NCBI GenBank assembly: GCA_930367215.1
Contig: OV884059.1
Location: forward strand, 24,266,945 to 24,330,944
Length of the DNA stretch: 64,000 nt
Reading direction: 5' to 3'
Origin: Pollenia angustigena
Taxonomy: Eukaryota > Arthropoda > Insecta > Diptera > Polleniidae
Part shown: in pieces, positions 1-10,626 of the stretch
How the letters are laid out: every line of letters begins with the position of its first letter
Numbering within the stretch: position 1 is the stretch's first letter
The notes under the pieces: generated by a model
The model's database searches: none
Seen by the model: the letters and a program-made list of their open reading frames with translations, nothing else
Told to the model about the DNA's origin: nothing
Program-made: the position numbers and the translations under genes

Positions 1-180
1 CTCTGGTTCAAATCTTGGTTTTTCAAAGAGAATTTTTTTTAAATTTGTATGTTCTAAAAACGATTTAAAAAATATATTTACCAATTTTATTTAGTTTTTG
101 TGTAGTTGCTCTGTATTCTGCTCGCACAATAGTGAAGGGTATATAAGATTCGGCACAGCCGAATATAGCACTCTTACTTG
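1..180 (+). repeat. tRNA-derived SINE, 5' part cut off by the window edge
   Basis: The first bases contain GGTTCAAATCT (5-15), a near match to the Pol III box B. They are followed by a 3' body ending in a palindrome, ATTCGGCACAGCCGAAT (148-164), and CTTACTTGT. The same sequence recurs in reverse orientation at 45358-45668, where the missing 5' head with a box A is present. This copy is therefore a 5'-truncated-by-window SINE-like repeat. Confidence 0.6.
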
Positions 181-1037
181 TTTTGCATCGTTTGTTACCA
201 TTTTGCAGGCAGTTGTCTGTTCACTTTCTCTTAAATTCTTTTTCATTTTTAACTAGGCCTTTTGTGCCCTTCAAATGTATTTTTTACTAATGAATGGAGT
301 TCTGGGAAATTTGGTGGATTAGCATCTTTGCCTGCAGCGCGGTTTTTTATTTAAAATTGCAATTATTTTCTTACGATATTCTTGTTTGGCGTCCATTAAA
401 AAAAAAAACTAATTTCGTTATAGTTATCACGGGGCTAATGACATAAATGAGCAACAAAAGTAATGTAACGTTATTAATTTTTTTCAATTATTGTAAAAGT
501 TATAAGACTTAAAGTATGCCTAGTTTTTTTCGTGCGCACTCCTTAACTAATAAATTAAGCTAATGGTGTTTTCTTTTCTGAAAAAACTGTGACATTTTAT
601 TTAAAAAAAATGCAATTTGGTGTCTGTACCTTAAAAATTTCGCTCCCGAAAAGGGTGAGTTTTTTAGAATAAAACAAGTTACTTTCGTTACAATATAATA
701 GTACATGATTCGGAGGCCAGTAAACTATTTGGGAATACAAAAATTTAAATAAAACTTGAAATGAAAAACAATTTTTATGTTTTAGAAAATCAAAAATATT
801 TCATTAGGTGATACGTTTGAGATGCTGCGCAGTTTTTGCAACACCGAAAAATTGAATAATTGCTATTGGGAGCATCAAAATGTTTTTGAAATTAACAATA
901 TTAAAATTACAGAAGAGAGTGGTAAAATGAAAGAATATTCAATTATAAGACACAAAATAGATGTGCCGAAAATTACCAATAAAAAGAACCAAGACCACCC
1001 ACGTTATTTACGTAAGTCCGTGCAATAAAAAGAAAAA
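181..1037. other. A/T-rich stretch, no gene seen; one lone MITE end
   Basis: No convincing coding sequence. TGGTGTTTTCTTTTCT at about 564-579 matches the terminus of the 34052-34702 MITE, but I did not find the partner end here. The open frame at 822-1028 resembles nothing I know and may or may not belong to the MULE-like element that follows. Confidence 0.4.
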
Positions 1038-1589
1038 TTGCAAAACAGCGCGACAGATATAATTATACCTTTATTGATGTATATCGTATGCAGAAACACA
1101 ACCCAGAAAAATAGGAAAAAATTATTAAAAATGAGTAGAAATTCTTTATTTATTAAGGCTACAACTAGTGTAGTGTCGAAAATAGACAAAAATTCAAAAC
1201 GTGTATTTCTTTATAGTATTTTAATGCACATAAAAAAAACTAATCAAAAATATATTTTGATTCCAATTGCCGGATCAATATCTTGTCGTCATTACGAGGA
1301 TGATATAAAACGGTTTTTTTTAGAGTTCAAAACATTCTGCCTTACAAATAGCATTTCATGGCTACCATGCAAACGAGTTGTTACAGATTGGAGTTGGGCA
1401 ATAATCAATGCAGTTTTAAAAACTTTTAATAAGGATGTCGCAACCATTAATGGATACCTTGCAAAATGCTATTTATTTTTAAATAAAAAGGCGGTTCCAC
1501 TTAATTTCGTAATGGTTCAAATATGTTGCTGCCATTTCATTAAAATTGTTGACAAATACATTGATAAAGCTTCTGAAAATGAAGAATAG
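1038..1589 (+). pseudogene. MULE-like DDE transposase core fragment
   Basis: An open frame of 183 codons. The middle contains KRVVTDWSWAIINAVL, in which the Asp fits the second catalytic Asp of Mutator-like (MULE) transposases. About 50 residues later comes ICCCHF, fitting the C-x2-H motif that MULEs carry between the second Asp and the catalytic Glu. The region with the final Glu is not present in the frame, and the N-terminus lacks the usual DNA-binding domain, so this is a fragment. A Ulp1-type protease domain lies about 640 bases downstream on the same strand; protease domains of that kind occur in some MULE lineages, which supports a single broken element. The family call rests on motif spacing only; another DDE superfamily is possible. 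Confidence 0.45.
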
Positions 1590-2224
1590 GTTAATTTTTT
1601 CAAATATTTAATGCTAAATGCGAAAACTTTTAAAATTTAATATGGATGTCACTCTACAGTGGCTAACCAAAACATTTAAAAACACAAAGTTTGTTATTGG
1701 AGTTTACACAGATTTAATAAATTACTTTCACGAGCGGAAACCCTTCACAGAAAAAATTAAAAATTTTCTCTAATCACCAATTTTATACTAAATTTATAGA
1801 ATCAAGCAACCCATTTGTTGATTTTGCACCTATTACCAAAATGATTATATTGATTACTTAAAGTTGTAAAAATTTTATATTTTGAAGAGTTTTTTTTCAA
1901 TAAATTATATTTTTAATTTTAATTAAAAAAATGATCAAAAAACTTTGCCGTTTCAAACAATGTGTTGATTGATTTTGACAATTTCCAACAACAATTACAC
2001 AAGTTAAAATTATTTTATTTTAAATGAAATAATTTTTTGTTATTTGATTATTATATTAATTCAAAATTAATTTCAAAACAAATAAAATGTTAATTAAATC
2101 AAAATTATATTTTTAATATTCGTTCAACAAAAAAAAATAATTGATTCAATTATTACATTAATAAAGTTTAAATACTTTTTAAATAATTTTTTTAATTGAT
2201 AAAAAATTACTACTAATTTTTTCT
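1590..2224. other. Very A/T-rich spacer between transposase and protease remnants
   Basis: Long A and T runs and AATTAA-type simple sequence. No frame is maintained. It may be decayed coding sequence of the MULE/Ulp1 element, but I cannot support that from the sequence. Confidence 0.4.
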
Positions 2225-2950
2225 GTGTTCCAAACTGCTTCAATATTTTTGCATGAATTTGAGTACTTAAACCCGCCACAACAAATTTTCAACAACATAA
2301 TGGAAATGTATATTTATGGTCTGATAAAGGAATACGCAGTAAAGAATGTAGCAATAAGTACATGCGAACAAGGCGATGCAATATTATTTAAGAATGACCC
2401 CTTAGACATTCAAAATATATTTGACATAAATAAACATAAGGTAATAATTATCCCAGTAGTTAGAATGCAACACTTTACTTTTATGTATGTTAATACCTTC
2501 GAAAAAGTATTTAGTTATGTAGACCCAATGGGTAGAAAAAAATTCATGTTCAGTTGCAAGAAAAAGATTTTTCGAAATACTGCTGCAACAAGGTCAAGCT
2601 GTAAATTGGCAATGTGTTGAACTAGAGCATCCATTGCAGAAAGACACATACAATTGTGGTGTTTACTGCTGTCAATTTCTAGAGGCAATAATATCAAAAA
2701 CACCGCTAACAGAGATAGGCGATCCTAATGAATATAGAAACAAAATGAAAGAAAGACTATTAAAACACAGAAATGACATACAAAGGAATGCCTTCATTGC
2801 GAGGGCGGAGCTGGAACATAATACATTAGGTGTAGCAAGTGCTTCAGAGCTATAGACCTTATGTGCTTTGAGCATTATTACAAATCAAAGGATGTAGATG
2901 AGTCAAGCTTCCAGTGTTATTTATGCCTGTATAATTGCTGGAAACGTTAG
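2225..2950 (+). pseudogene. Ulp1/C48-type cysteine protease domain, frameshifted
   Basis: Two overlapping-frame segments together give a Ulp1-like (peptidase C48) domain. The first (2225-2620) carries MQHFTFMYVN with the catalytic His candidate and YVDPMG with the Asp. The second (2634-2855) carries DTYNCGVYCCQF with the nucleophile Cys. The frame changes between the Asp and Cys segments, near 2540-2635, so no intact enzyme is made. Downstream, a third frame at about 2850-2950 reads CFEHYYKSKDVDE and then CYLCLYNC, a possible Cys-rich tail. C48 proteases cut SUMO-like modifiers from proteins; copies carried by transposons are known in MULE-like elements. The upstream MULE-like core at 1038-1589 is the likely partner. 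Confidence 0.6.
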
Positions 2951-3020
2951 ATTTATAATATGTATGACATTTCTTTCTGACGTTATTTCTGTGTTTTAAC
3001 AGTCTTTCTTTCATTTTCTT
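2742..3020. repeat. Inverted duplication of the protease gene's 3' part
   Basis: The segment encoding KMKERLLKHRN on the + strand (from 2742) recurs in reverse complement with small changes at about 2985-3020, so the same peptide reads on the minus strand. This is a local inverted duplication, about 200 bases apart. Confidence 0.6.
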
Positions 3021-3515
3021 TCTCTTAAATATGTATATAACTATATATATATATATATTAGGGTCGTCCAAAATTTTTTTTCGATTTTCCAAAAAAGTAG
3101 ACCAGTTTGTGTTAGGTTAGGGTAAAAAAAATTGGTAAAAATATGAGCTCGATCAGTTGAAAATTGCAGTGCCGTACGCATATTGTAATCTGTGGGAATG
3201 AAATTCGGGCTAAATGGAGAGAAAAACGCCCATAACTACTGAGGAGTCACAGCTAGAGATGTAAAATGTATGTGCAACCCCCATTATTTCAGCATCCTCA
3301 ATATTTCTCTAGAACAAACTTATCCTCTATCTCCAACCCTTCATATGGTGCCCATACGAAAAATTTAATTTTCTCGAAAACCGACTCTAAAACAGACGGA
3401 CGGACAGCCAGACGGACATGAAGTCCAATACTAAAAAAAACGGATTGGATTACATCCGGTTTTTTAATCTTTGACTTCATGACCGTCCGTCACTGATGGT
3501 TTATAAAAAAAAAAC
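3021..3515. repeat. Dispersed fly-type noncoding repeat
   Basis: No gene. The stretch around 3240-3480, with CATAACTACTGAGGAG and the ACGGACGGACAGCCAGACGG run, resembles in style the repeats at 21885-22130 and 46080-46450, but I did not find a clean alignment or boundaries. A TA microsatellite lies at 3041-3059. Confidence 0.35.
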
Positions 3516-3620
3516 TCCCGATGGGTGGCGCAGTTGTCGTGATATTTAAATTTTTTTTTATTGATGGTAGATAGCGCTGGGGTCAAGTTATTAACAAAAT
3601 GCTCCAGTATTTTATTTTTA

Positions 3621-5421
3621 ATAATTAGTATTGTGGTTATTTTGTTGAACTATTTATGGTTTTTAATCCAAATTTTAAATATTTTTAATTAGGCTTAAGT
3701 TCATGAAATTTAATTTTTAATAAATTATTTTTATGAAGAAAGGAATTTTACAACTTGAAAATTAATTAAAATTGTTATTGATAATCTTTCATTCTTGACG
3801 TGGCTCGGGCTCGAACCCTGGCCGGCAGGTTACCATGACATGTTTCGATCGCAACCACTCGATCTCCTCAGATGGATTTGCCGTCTTACACTCGCAGCCA
3901 TCGACGACTGCTGACGTCACTAGTCAAACATCAATCCTTAAACCAAATTGTATTTTAACATTTGGTAGATCGAAATTTGCTTTCCTGAATGATTATCCAT
4001 TTTAATTGATTTTACATGTTTTTTCCTTTACTTCTGTTTTTTCGTACTTTCGTCAAGAATTTTTCTTGAAGTCCAAGTACATTTTTTGTTTTTTCACTTT
4101 GTCTTTCTCTTTTCTGTTGACCTTTTTCAGCACAACTTGAAGGACAAATGTACAAATAGAGCTCGTGCCTTAGCTTTAACAATAATTAGTATTGTGGTTA
4201 TTTTGTTGAACTATTTATGGTTTTTAATCCAAATTTTAAATATTTTTAATTAGGCTTAAGTTCATGAAATTTAATTTTTAATAAATTATTTTTATGAAGA
4301 AAGGAATTTTACAACTTGAAAATTAATTAAAATTGTTATTGATAATCTTTCATTATTGACGTGGCTCGGGCTCGAACCCTGGCCGGCAGGTTACCATGAC
4401 ATGTTTCGATCGCAACCACTCGATCTCCTCAGATGGATTTGCCGTCTTACACTCGCAGCCATCGACGACTGCTGACGTCACTAGTCAAACATCAATCCTT
4501 AAACCAAATTGTATTTTAACATTTGGTAGATCGAAATTTGCTTTCCTGAATGATTATCCATTTTAATTGATTTTACATGTTTTTTCCTTTACTTCTGTTT
4601 TTTCGTACTTTCGTCAAGAATTTTTCTTGAAGTCCAAGTACATTTTTTGTTTTTTCACTTTGTCTTTCTCTTTTCTGTTGACCTTTTTCAGCACAACTTG
4701 AAGGACAAATGTACAAATAGAGCTCGTGCCTTAGCTTTAACAATAATTAGTATTGTGGTTATTTTGTTGAACTATTTATGGTTTTTAATCCAAATTTTAA
4801 ATATTTTTAATTAGGCTTAAGTTCATGAAATTTAATTTTTAATAAATTATTTTTATGAAGAAAGGAATTTTACAACTTGAAAATTAATTAAAATTGTTAT
4901 TGATAATCTTTCATTATTGACGTGGCTCGGGCTCGAACCCTGGCCGGCAGGTTACCATGACATGTTTCGATCGCAACCACTCGATCTCCTCAGATGGATT
5001 TGCCGTCTTACACTCGCAGCCATCGACGACTGCTGACGTCACTAGTCAAACATCAATCCTTAAACCAAATTGTATTTTAACATTTGGTAGATCGAAATTT
5101 GCTTTCCTGAATGATTATCCATTTTAATTGATTTTACATGTTTTTTCCTTTACTTCTGTTTTTTCGTACTTTCGTCAAGAATTTTTCTTGAAGTCCAAGT
5201 ACATTTTTTGTTTTTTCACTTTGTCTTTCTCTTTTCTGTTGACCTTTTTCAGCACAACTTGAAGGACAAATGTACAAATAGAGCTCGTGCCTTAGCTTTA
5301 ACAATAATTAGTATTGTGGTTATTTTGTTGAACTATTTATGGTTTTTAATCCAAATTTTAAATATTTTTAATTAGGCTTAAGTTCATGAAATTTAATTTT
5401 TAATAAATTATTTTTATGAAG
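3621..5421 (-). repeat. Left arm: 561-bp tandem unit, 3.2 copies
   Basis: ATAATTAGTATTGTGG recurs at 3621, 4182, 4743 and 5304, an exact 561-base period. Copies look almost identical by eye; one difference is CATTCTTGACG in unit 1 against CATTATTGACG in the others. The tRNA-like region reads on the minus strand here. The last copy breaks off at 5421 after TTATTTTTATGAAG. Confidence 0.95.
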
Positions 5422-7376
5422 TTTAAGGATTGATGTTTGACTAGTGACGTCAGCAGTCGTCGATGGCTGCGAGTGTAAGACGGCAAATCCATCTGAGGAG
5501 ATCGAGTGGTTGCGATCGAAACATGTCATGGTAACCTGCCGGCCAGGGTTCGAGCCCGAGCCACGTCAATAATGAAAGATTATCAATAACAATTTTAATT
5601 AATTTTCAAGTTGTAAAATTCCTTTCTTCATAAAAATAATTTATTAAAAATTAAATTTCATGAACTTAAGCCTAATTAAAAATATTTAAAATTTGGATTA
5701 AAAACCATAAATAGTTCAACAAAATAACCACAATACTAATTATTGTTAAAGCTAAGGCACGAGCTCTATTTGTACATTTGTCCTTCAAGTTGTGCTGAAA
5801 AAGGTCAACAGAAAAGAGAAAGACAAAGTGAAAAAACAAAAAATGTACTTGGACTTCAAGAAAAATTCTTGACGAAAGTACGAAAAAACAGAAGTAAAGG
5901 AAAAAACATGTAAAATCAATTAAAATGGATAATCATTCAGGAAAGCAAATTTCGATCTACCAAATGTTAAAATACAATTTGGTTTAAGGATTGATGTTTG
6001 ACTAGTGACGTCAGCAGTCGTCGATGGCTGCGAGTGTAAGACGGCAAATCCATCTGAGGAGATCGAGTGGTTGCGATCGAAACATGTCATGGTAACCTGC
6101 CGGCCAGGGTTCGAGCCCGAGCCACGTCAATAATGAAAGATTATCAATAACAATTTTAATTAATTTTCAAGTTGTAAAATTCCTTTCTTCATAAAAATAA
6201 TTTATTAAAAATTAAATTTCATGAACTTAAGCCTAATTAAAAATATTTAAAATTTGGATTAAAAACCATAAATAGTTCAACAAAATAACCACAATACTAA
6301 TTATTGTTAAAGCTAAGGCACGAGCTCTATTTGTACATTTGTCCTTCAAGTTGTGCTGAAAAAGGTCAACAGAAAAGAGAAAGACAAAGTGAAAAAACAA
6401 AAAATGTACTTGGACTTCAAGAAAAATTCTTGACGAAAGTACGAAAAAACAGAAGTAAAGGAAAAAACATGTAAAATCAATTAAAATGGATAATCATTCA
6501 GGAAAGCAAATTTCGATCTACCAAATGTTAAAATACAATTTGGTTTAAGGATTGATGTTTGACTAGTGACGTCAGCAGTCGTCGATGGCTGCGAGTGTAA
6601 GACGGCAAATCCATCTGAGGAGATCGAGTGGTTGCGATCGAAACATGTCATGGTAACCTGCCGGCCAGGGTTCGAGCCCGAGCCACGTCAATAATGAAAG
6701 ATTATCAATAACAATTTTAATTAATTTTCAAGTTGTAAAATTCCTTTCTTCATAAAAATAATTTATTAAAAATTAAATTTCATGAACTTAAGCCTAATTA
6801 AAAATATTTAAAATTTGGATTAAAAACCATAAATAGTTCAACAAAATAACCACAATACTAATTATTGTTAAAGCTAAGGCACGAGCTCTATTTGTACATT
6901 TGTCCTTCAAGTTGTGCTGAAAAAGGTCAACAGAAAAGAGAAAGACAAAGTGAAAAAACAAAAAATGTACTTGGACTTCAAGAAAAATTCTTGACGAAAG
7001 TACGAAAAAACAGAAGTAAAGGAAAAAACATGTAAAATCAATTAAAATGGATAATCATTCAGGAAAGCAAATTTCGATCTACCAAATGTTAAAATACAAT
7101 TTGGTTTAAGGATTGATGTTTGACTAGTGACGTCAGCAGTCGTCGATGGCTGCGAGTGTAAGACGGCAAATCCATCTGAGGAGATCGAGTGGTTGCGATC
7201 GAAACATGTCATGGTAACCTGCCGGCCAGGGTTCGAGCCCGAGCCACGTCAATAATGAAAGATTATCAATAACAATTTTAATTAATTTTCAAGTTGTAAA
7301 ATTCCTTTCTTCATAAAAATAATTTATTAAAAATTAAATTTCATGAACTTAAGCCTAATTAAAAATATTTAAAATT
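5422..7376 (+). repeat. Right arm: same 561-bp unit inverted, 3.5 copies
   Basis: TTTAAGGATTGATGTT recurs at 5422, 5983, 6544 and 7105, again exactly 561 apart, in the opposite orientation to the left arm. The two arms do not start at mirror-image positions of the unit, so the centre (5421/5422) is a phase-shifted junction and not a perfect palindrome. The arm leaves the repeat at about 7376, 50 bases before the Helitron-like terminus. Confidence 0.95.
5499..5557 (+). promoter_or_regulatory. tRNA-like box A/box B region (one of about seven)
   Basis: GGTTCGAGCCC (5547-5557) matches the box B consensus of Pol III promoters. AGATCGAGTGG (5499-5509) is a weaker box A, inside a D-arm-like hairpin GATCG/CGATC with a GAGTGG loop like that of tRNA-Ser/Leu. 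Box starts are 48 bases apart, close to the spacing in tRNA genes. The acceptor stem does not pair convincingly, so it is a SINE-like head and not a tRNA gene. A TGACGTCA octamer (5445-5452) lies just upstream in each unit. Confidence 0.5.
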
Positions 7377-7426
7377 TTATTTTTATTTAGAAAAAATCCC
7401 GAGCAGTGCCGGGACTAAACAGCTAG

Positions 7427-8130
7427 TTTTCTATAAATATTTTTTATGAAGCCTACCTATAGTTTTTATCGAAATAATTGACGATAGGTCAAACACTATG
7501 AATAAGCAATGGAAGACTTTTGTATACTATACTTTTAAATTTAGTAAAATTACCAGAAGCCAAAATAATGGTGTTGTCTTTTCTACAAAAAAAAAAAAAC
7601 AACCTTGTTAAAACGTGCATGTATAAAATGTCTTGCCTACCTTGTAATAATGTAATTTGTTATTTGACGAGAACAAAACACAAGTTATGAAAAAGTGGAA
7701 TGTCCTGTTTTAAACAGATGACAAAAAATGTTTTCTTCAATATCAATATTTTCAACTTTTGTTTTAAAATGTTAAAAATTGTCTTTAGTTTGTTTTTCAT
7801 AAGATAAACAAGAAAATACCTTTGCCAGATTGCCGAAGTTTTCAAGATTTTTTGATTTGAAGATTTTTTTTAGAACAATTTTATAACAGCGAATCCACTT
7901 AGATTTTATATCACTGACAACCTACCATCAACAATGATATGCCTTCTTTCGTTATTAATTATTGTCTGGTTGATAATGGATAACCTGGCTTGTGTTTTAA
8001 GCTGGTTACTGGCGAAGGTAGGCACTGTCCGAGGCTCTCAAGCAATGGCTAGTTGAGGCAGGTCAGTTGTCTCTGGTACAGACACTTGTTGTAATATAAA
8101 CAACCCTTATTCGCAGAGGATCAGTAACAA
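7427..8130. other. Unassigned sequence, no gene seen
   Basis: A/T-rich with short frames only. A more mixed-composition stretch at about 7960-8110 could be decayed transposon coding DNA, but I recognise no motif. Confidence 0.35.
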
Positions 8131-8250
8131 GGTTGTGGTTAGGCTTGTCAACCGTACTTTATAATAAAGTATTGTACGTTATTTCGAGTAATTGTACTCT
8201 ATACTTTATGAGAATAATAAAATACGCGAAAATACTTTATCTAGTATCTA
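8131..8250. repeat. Possible hAT-type left end with TACTTTAT words
   Basis: TAGGCTTGTCAACCG (8139-8153) resembles the TAGAGTTGTCAACCG at 52883 and is followed by repeated TACTTTAT and its complement. This fits the subterminal-word pattern of the hAT elements elsewhere in the window. The opposite end was not found. Confidence 0.35.
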
Positions 8251-8400
8251 CACGTGAAAGTAAATTTCTTGAAAGTCACAATTCACGCACACTTTTTCAC
8301 TAACACACACATAATTTTGTTACTTTCAGCCAATCGGCTGTTTCTTCGATTTTTCGTTGATGATACGTATACTCTACTTGCAAGAAAGTACTTTCACGTG
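8251..8400. mobile_element. Small MITE, TA-flanked
   Basis: CACGTGAAAGTA at 8251 and TACTTTCACGTG ending at 8400 form terminal inverted repeats; TA precedes and follows (8249-8250, 8401-8402). 150 bases, no coding content. Confidence 0.65.
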
Positions 8401-8407
8401 TAAAGCC

Positions 8408-9140
8408 CAGTGCCCATGTTCTGTTACTCTCGCGTCAGTAAACTTTTCGATTGAAATGTGTGAAATGAAACAGAAATGCCATATATTGAAACAAACAGCT
8501 GTTTTTCTCACTAAACTGTATCTGCAACTTTTTTTGGCGAGTACTAGCTGTCACGTAAGGAAATTACTCGCCAAATTTCAGAAAAAGTGTGTCTGTAATA
8601 TTTTTGTGCGAAAAGTTTCCGCTTTGAACTGTCAAATAAACTCACGTATAAAAACGGGGCGAGAAAAACTTGTAACACCAAAAAACACTTAAAAATGCAA
8701 AATACAAAGAATAATAATAATAATATTTTGTTCTTGGCACATTTTTTTATTGTTTAATTATTTTGCTTTTAACATTTATATAAAATATACGAATGTTTTT
8801 AAATCGTTTGCAAACAACAAACATTAAAGTCGCACTTTACATTATTTGGTAAAGCCGACGGTTCTAATTTCGCCGCCGTCGTTGAAAAATTTTCAATTTT
8901 AGTAAATTTTGGTCGCCGTCAACGTTATTTGTTACTGGCGTTTTCAATGTCTGCAATGTCACATCGGCTTCGAGTGCAATATTATGACATTTATAACGTA
9001 ACGACGTAATCTCTTTTGATAGTTTTCGACATGAGTTACAGACACACTTTTTTCTCACTTTTCGAGAAACGATGGAATATTTTGTGTCACATCTTTTCGA
9101 CGCGAGAAGTTCTCACTATAGTTACAGAACACGGGTACAG
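8408..9140 (+). mobile_element. MITE family with CCCATGTTCTGT ends, copy 1
   Basis: Terminal inverted repeats: CAGTGCCCATGTTCTGT at the left, ACAGAACACGGGTACAG at the right. Related copies lie at 22138-22862 and, inverted and internally deleted, at 24570-24949. A 64-residue frame on the minus strand (8864-9058) is closely matched by the frame at 22561-22767; both share SCRKLSKEITSLRYKCHNIA. No clear target duplication. Confidence 0.75.
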
Positions 9141-9646
9141 GTTATTTCGCATGATTAGATTTATATAGAATTCAAAATAGATTCAGGTTATATAAGTCAG
9201 AGTTTTATTAGTCATAAAAGTATAATACTTATTGTACAAGTTTTTTTTTTAGATTAACTTAAGAGCAACTAATTAATATAAGTCAGGGCCATTTGTTGAT
9301 GTTTTTTATATTGGCAGGACGATTTGTCAAAAAAAAAAAAAATTATCTGACATTACTATTTTACTTGTTTGTTTTGTTTGAGTACAATAGCTGCCTGCTT
9401 TTAAAACACGAGTGCAAAACTCTTTAAAATTACTGCCTGCTTTTAGATTGCGAGAACAAAAGTGACTCGTTCAACTAACATTTAAAACAATATTTCAAAA
9501 TGTCCATTCCATAAGGGGGCTCCCATACAAAATGTTTAATACAGACTAGAAATATATTGAAGAAAACGTACCATAATAGCCAAGGAGTCGCCTTAACAAT
9601 TTCTGGAGACATACTTGCCCCTTATCACCACTTCTTAAGGGGGCTC
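9141..9646. other. Unassigned A/T-rich sequence with a GGGGGCTCCC repeat
   Basis: No gene. AAGGGGGCTCCCATACAAA at 9513 recurs at the insertion site of the next element (9639 and 10161), so this stretch is itself a duplicated or repetitive sequence. Confidence 0.4.
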
Positions 9647-10160
9647 TAGAGTGATTCGAAAAAAAAAATTTTTTTGTCAGTCCCCCCTAGGATTAAAGAT
9701 AATGTAAAAACAATTCCAAAAATTATTTTTTTTCCACGCCTAGAAATACAGCCCTTTTAGTTTTTTGTTCCCTGTGTCGCCATTTTTAGTCCGATCATAG
9801 CATTTTGTATATCGGTGTTGATGGCTCTGTAAGGGCTACATTTCTGTCTTTAACAGTTTTTTTATACCCTTCTAGTCATGTCTTTCAAAAGCTCGGATTA
9901 TACCCTCCCAAACGCTAAATATTTTTGAACTAAAATGAAGCTGTGTTATTTTGATACAACTTCTGTACAAAAAAAAACTATTAAAGACAGAAATGTAGCC
10001 CTTACAGAGCCATGCACACCGATATACAAATTGCTATGATCGGACTAAAAATGCCGACACAGTGAACAAAAAACTAAAAGGGCGGTAGTTCTAGGCGTGG
10101 CAAAAAAATAAGTTTAATCCTAGGTGGGACTGACAAAAAAATTTTTTTCGAACCACTCTA
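9647..10160. mobile_element. hAT-type foldback element with 8-bp target duplication
   Basis: Long inverted arms (about 9647-9870 and 9955-10160) begin TAGAGTGATTCG and end CGAACCACTCTA. The 8-bp duplication GGGGGCTC flanks it at 9639-9646 and 10161-10168. No transposase. Arms are nearly the whole element, so it can fold into a long hairpin. Confidence 0.85.
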
Positions 10161-10626
10161 GGGGGCTCCCATACAAATTTTGCGTTTTATGAAATATTTA
10201 AATTAATTAAAATTTTTCGACTTTTGTGAAAAAAATGAAAAGTTTTCTCAACAGATTTTAATCATTTATAATATTTATATAGCTTGTTTTGTTTGAAGCT
10301 TTGTTTTTTATATGTCTGGAAAAAATTAGAAGCATATCTGTAATTTGTTATAAATTTTTTACAAACAAAAATTTCGAAATGTTGCTAAAAAATCATTTTT
10401 GTTGCAAAAAAAAAAAAAAAAAAAAAAAAAATTATGTTTCCAAAACGACTGCGCATTTTAAAAAAATTTACGTTTAAATAAAATTTTATTGCGATTTTCG
10501 TTTTTTTTTTTAGTAATTTCAGTAAACTGTAAAAAAACGTTTTTAAATATAACAATGAAAAGAAATTAATCGTACTTTATATTTATGCTGTGTACTTTTT
10601 TTTCTTAATCTTTAATAATCAATGTA
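10161..10626. other. A/T-rich spacer with a poly-A run
   Basis: No gene seen. An A run of about 25 bases lies near 10407-10431. Confidence 0.5.

Larger units (their letters stand above)
3516..7426 (+). mobile_element. Helitron-like element containing opposed 561-bp tandem arrays
   Basis: The right end has the signature of a Helitron 3' terminus: a short hairpin TCCCG/CGGGA (7397-7414, loop 7402-7409), eight bases, then CTAG (7423-7426) followed by T. Helitrons are rolling-circle transposons that end in CTRR downstream of a hairpin. The left end is uncertain; a TC dinucleotide at 3516 starts a distinct non-repeat segment, but it is not preceded by A as expected. No Rep/helicase gene is present, so it would be non-autonomous. 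The interior is almost entirely the two repeat arms annotated separately. Confidence 0.5.

Noticed and set aside
3515..3520. Certain Helitron 5' end
   Set aside because: The TC at 3516 is preceded by C instead of the expected A; no second copy is available to set the boundary.
5499..5570. A functional tRNA gene in each repeat unit
   Set aside because: Box B and a D-arm-like hairpin are present, but the acceptor stem and anticodon arm do not pair well and box A is weak.
3621..7376. CRISPR array or ordinary satellite
   Set aside because: The unit is 561 bp without spacers, occurs in both orientations and sits in eukaryotic DNA with a Helitron-like end.
10289..10477. 62-codon frame with a poly-Lys tract
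   Set aside because: The Lys run is a translated poly-A stretch; no family match and no conservation visible.
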